Below, in pieces: positions 61,330-64,000 of a stretch of 64,000 nt of DNA. The translations under genes and the position numbers were made by a program. Position 1 is the stretch's first letter, and each line of letters opens with the position of its first letter. The notes beneath the pieces were generated by a model. The model was not told the origin of the DNA and searched no databases. It worked only from the letters and a program-made list of their open reading frames with translations. The stretch comes from Malus domestica (Eukaryota > Streptophyta > Magnoliopsida > Rosales > Rosaceae), in assembly GCF_042453785.1 (NCBI RefSeq), contig NC_091674.1, positions 29,275,501 through 29,339,500 on the forward strand. The letters are read 5' to 3'.

Positions 61330-61545
61330 ACTGTAGACAACATTGTGTCATGCAAAATTGTGAACTAAGGAAGGATAGTTGATATGTATAAGGTTTTGGT
61401 TTCATAACAATACTACTGTAAAACCCATTTTTTTGGTTTCACTATAGACAACATTGTGTCATGCAAAATGGTGAATTAAATAAGGAAGGATAGTTTATAT
61501 ATGTAAGGTTTTGGTTTCATATAACAATATTACTGTAAAACACAT
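61330..61545. repeat. Direct duplication, two ~100-bp units
   Basis: Units start at 61330 (CACTGTAGACAACATTGTGT) and 61440 (CACTATAGACAACATTGTGT) and stay alignable to ACTGTAAAAC, with small insertions. Confidence 0.9.
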
Positions 61546-63174
61546 TATTTTAGTCATTCAGAATAAACATAATAAAACTAGTTGAGAGAAAAAACACATA
61601 AGTCGATAACTTTAGAGTATCCACCAAAAGCACACAAACAGAAGCTACAAAGCAAAAAACTTCAAGATAGGCCGAGACCTCTTTTCATCCTCAAGTGGCT
61701 CCGCCACTCCAACTCGTGACAACTAAAATTCCATCTGAGAGAGAATATAAACATATATTATATACGTAAAACCGGATGAAACCTAAAAATTCTGTCTAAG
61801 AGTAAGAAAGTACATTAAGAATCCATCAATAAAGTTGAAGATTTGGATTATTTTTCAGAAGACAAGAATTCCCCACAGGGATTCAAAATTTGAATAGAAA
61901 GTAAAACTTGTTCTGCGAAAAGTGCCAGAGTTTCAGTATTTTTAATTTCAAGTATATTGGCTTTTGAGGTGTGTTTTTTGTTTCCTGGTAATTGGATGTA
62001 TACCGACTTGAAGTATTCCCTAATTGGGGTTGACAGTGAGCTTAATTATATACTAATCACGATTATCATAGCATGCATCTGTCGACACCTCATTGGTTTG
62101 GACATTTCTGCACTACTCGAGCCAAATATTCCCTCCCAGATCGTCATCCTGGCAGGATGTTAAACTACTAATCTAACCCTAAGATTTGCATGTTGTATGG
62201 ATTTGGATCCATGTCAATTAATGTGTGCACCTGTACCATCCATGTGGGAGACGTCCAAATCATCTTCAACCTTTTCTGCTCTGCAACCAAACCCTGGGAA
62301 TCATGCTAGCTGCGTATGGTGGCCGGTACAATTCCAGCACACATCACGTGATGTTACTAATTTATATTGCTTGAAAGTCACACTAAAGAATTTCTCCTAT
62401 TGACGTTGAAGTTGATTGACTTATACAAGATAAATTTCAATTACAAAATAAATGTTTATAACCAAAATTTTAGATTTCTTCTTCACTCCAAATATGACAA
62501 TACTGATGCTAATTATTCACCTCAAAAACTCAAGAACTGAATTTAATGATTTGGAATTAAGCTTGCTTGCACCTATAGTCATTAGAAAAGAGAGAAAAAA
62601 AAGAGACTTTATTTATACTAACTTAAATAATCTGGTCAAGTAAGTACGATATAGGATGATTAGAAGAAAACAACATTAATGCTTATCAACTCTTCTCTTG
62701 ACGTTTTCTAAAGTAAATGATTAACATTAATCATATTAATTACATAATTAGTGTAACTCTTGACAACTGTTAATGTTAGTGAAAAAGAATTAAACTACTG
62801 AGAAAAAGCCCTTTAGCTATCGTGCAATAACAATCGGGATCCTAAACTTCAATTGTTTTCGAATGTGATTGAGAGTTTTGAGGAGCTTATTTGTGAAGAA
62901 CCTTATTCATTTTTTTTCTTCTCTCTCCTTAATAAATAGGAACCTGCAATTATTTTTGGGAGTCTGCATTCCCTGATTAATTAATACCTTAACATATGTT
63001 GATATATACTTTGTAAACAAACAAACCCTAGATGAGACAATCAACATGCCATGATCCCTGTAATCATTCTTACAGTACTCAACATATTTACTATAATAAC
63101 GCATAATTACATATGTCTTCTCTTTCATCCAAAGCCTAAAGCTATAACCCCAACCCTTGTGATCTCCAACTCTC

Positions 63175-63837
63175 ATGGACTCATCCTCAGTGTCCCAACC
63201 TATACAAACACATACTTTCCAAGAAAACAAAAAGAAAAACATGAGAAAAGGTAACAAAAATGGAAAAAGGTTTCTGGGAGTGAGACAAAGACCATCAGGA
63301 AGATGGGTGGCTGAAATCAAGGACTCCTCACAGAAGCTGAGGCTGTGGCTAGGGACTTTCGATCAGGCGGAGGAGGCGGCGTTGGCGTACGATAAGGCTG
63401 CTAGGCTCCTAAGAGGCAGGAATGCAAAAACCAACTTTCCCTCATGTCACACGTTGAACACACATGAAGAAAACTGCAGCATATTGAGAAAAAATCCAAG
63501 GCTTTATCAGTTCCTTCAGCATGCAATCATGAAGAACCATGCAAGATCCTCGTCTCTAAATAGCGCGAAGATTAAACCGTGGGATCGAAACCAAATTAGA
63601 GGAATCGATTTTGATATACTTGTCGAAGAAACTATAGTTTGTTCTTCGAGTGGTGCTGCTACTACTTCTGGTCAAGATCATGGTGATCACGATGAGGATA
63701 GGAATAAAAAGCTTTGTGCACTTTCATTCGGTAGTTGTAAAGTTTATTCTTCTGTGGTTGTAGCTCCTTCTTTCAGTGCTTCTTCTCAGTGCCAACAGGC
63801 GCATGATGAAGAAGAAAAAGGTTATCAAGAGCCCTAA
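63175..63837 (+). CDS. AP2/ERF transcription factor, RAP2-11/ERN-like, 220 aa
   Basis: A single exon with one AP2/ERF DNA-binding domain at residues 33-88 ([53 protein letters not shown]). The WLGTF and [16 protein letters not shown] versions of the motifs fit the RAP2-11/ERN group, which includes the legume ERN nodulation factors and RAP2-11 of the low-potassium response. The remainder is Ser-rich and acidic ([13 protein letters not shown]) with no EAR motif, so activation is more likely than repression. An in-frame ATG at 63241 (MRKGNKNGK) is the alternative start and would remove 22 residues. The upstream region lacks an obvious TATA box. Confidence 0.9.
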   Translation: MDSSSVSQPIQTHTFQENKKKNMRKGNKNGKRFLGVRQRPSGRWVAEIKDSSQKLRLWLGTFDQAEEAALAYDKAARLLRGRNAKTNFPSCHTLNTHEENCSILRKNPRLYQFLQHAIMKNHARSSSLNSAKIKPWDRNQIRGIDFDILVEETIVCSSSGAATTSGQDHGDHDEDRNKKLCALSFGSCKVYSSVVVAPSFSASSQCQQAHDEEEKGYQEP

Positions 63838-64000
63838 TTAATTAGTCTCTTAATTTGTTATATGCAAATTTGGGTGGTTATTTTTGTGACAAATATGTGA
63901 AACAAGAAGATAATCAAAGGTAATTCGACTTTGGAAAATGATTAGATTTGTGTGTACGTCTGTATGTGGCTTCTGTTTAACGTGTTCTTCCAGCTTTTAC

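Larger units (their letters stand above)
59045..63174. other. Gene-free 4.1-kb interval between CAS and the ERF gene
   Basis: It contains the CAS promoter, a GGATCC-family MITE (59285-59506), a T run, a foldback element (59622-59893), a Harbinger-type MITE (60218-60612), a 100-bp direct duplication (61330-61545) and the ERF upstream region. The open frames here are short and unlike known proteins. Confidence 0.65.

Noticed and set aside
62907-63320. A 137-codon minus-strand open frame opposite the ERF start
   Set aside because: It is hydrophobic, unlike known proteins, and overlaps the AP2 coding exon on the other strand.

Overview
This is a nuclear, intron-rich window from a flowering plant. 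The genes are dicot in type and the DNA between them is AT-rich. It is crowded with short non-autonomous transposons and tRNA-type SINEs of kinds that I associate with woody Rosaceae (apple/pear group). That taxonomic guess comes from the general look of the repeats and proteins, not from a search.

Layout. 1-1195: the 3' end of a Ty1/copia element, a broken fossil, with its downstream LTR. 2162-2530 (-): a SOFL-type protein gene. 3251-8274: gene-free and full of MITEs. 8275-10524 (+): ceramide synthase. 11329-13835 (-): an STK16-type protein kinase. 15816-19552 (-): agmatine deiminase. 22711-26298 (+): TTM1/TTM2-type triphosphate tunnel metalloenzyme. 26931-28716 (-): NHP2 of H/ACA snoRNPs, head-to-head with 29076-33161 (+), the cytosolic phenylalanyl-tRNA synthetase beta subunit. 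34421-36687 (-): kinetochore protein MIS12. 37045-38040: a dead U-box protein gene split by a MITE. 39045-41219 (+): plant cysteine oxidase. 41923-44407 (-): plastid enolase. 45802-47976 (-): CPP1, a J-like chaperone of the chloroplast. 49080-54495 (-): peroxisomal acyl-activating enzyme 17/18. 56682-59044 (-): chloroplast calcium-sensing receptor CAS. 63175-63837 (+): an AP2/ERF transcription factor. For every multi-exon gene I derived the exon borders by hand from splice signals and reading phase; all of them close in frame.

The genes do not form one pathway. They are ordinary housekeeping, plastid, peroxisome and regulatory genes. The one clear functional pairing is NHP2/PheRS-beta: two protein-synthesis genes share a 359-bp two-way promoter with a telo-box and five site II (GGCCCA/TGGGCY) elements.

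I see no hidden gene cluster, CRISPR array or phage-like system. The most unusual object is at 19961-20397. A 5S rRNA-like sequence, a truncated tRNA-type SINE and a second, longer SINE with an A tail lie head to tail, and the whole is enclosed by one perfect 11-bp target-site duplication, so it was inserted as one piece. Other points of note are a GC-AG intron in the enolase gene next to a tiny LINE-tail insertion with an 18-bp duplication, a CT microsatellite acting as the polypyrimidine tract of a TTM intron, a predicted 50-codon upstream ORF in the TTM leader, a perfect 34-bp copy of MIS12 exon sequence inside its own intron, and several MITE families whose exact 3-, 8- or 9-bp duplications identify their superfamilies.
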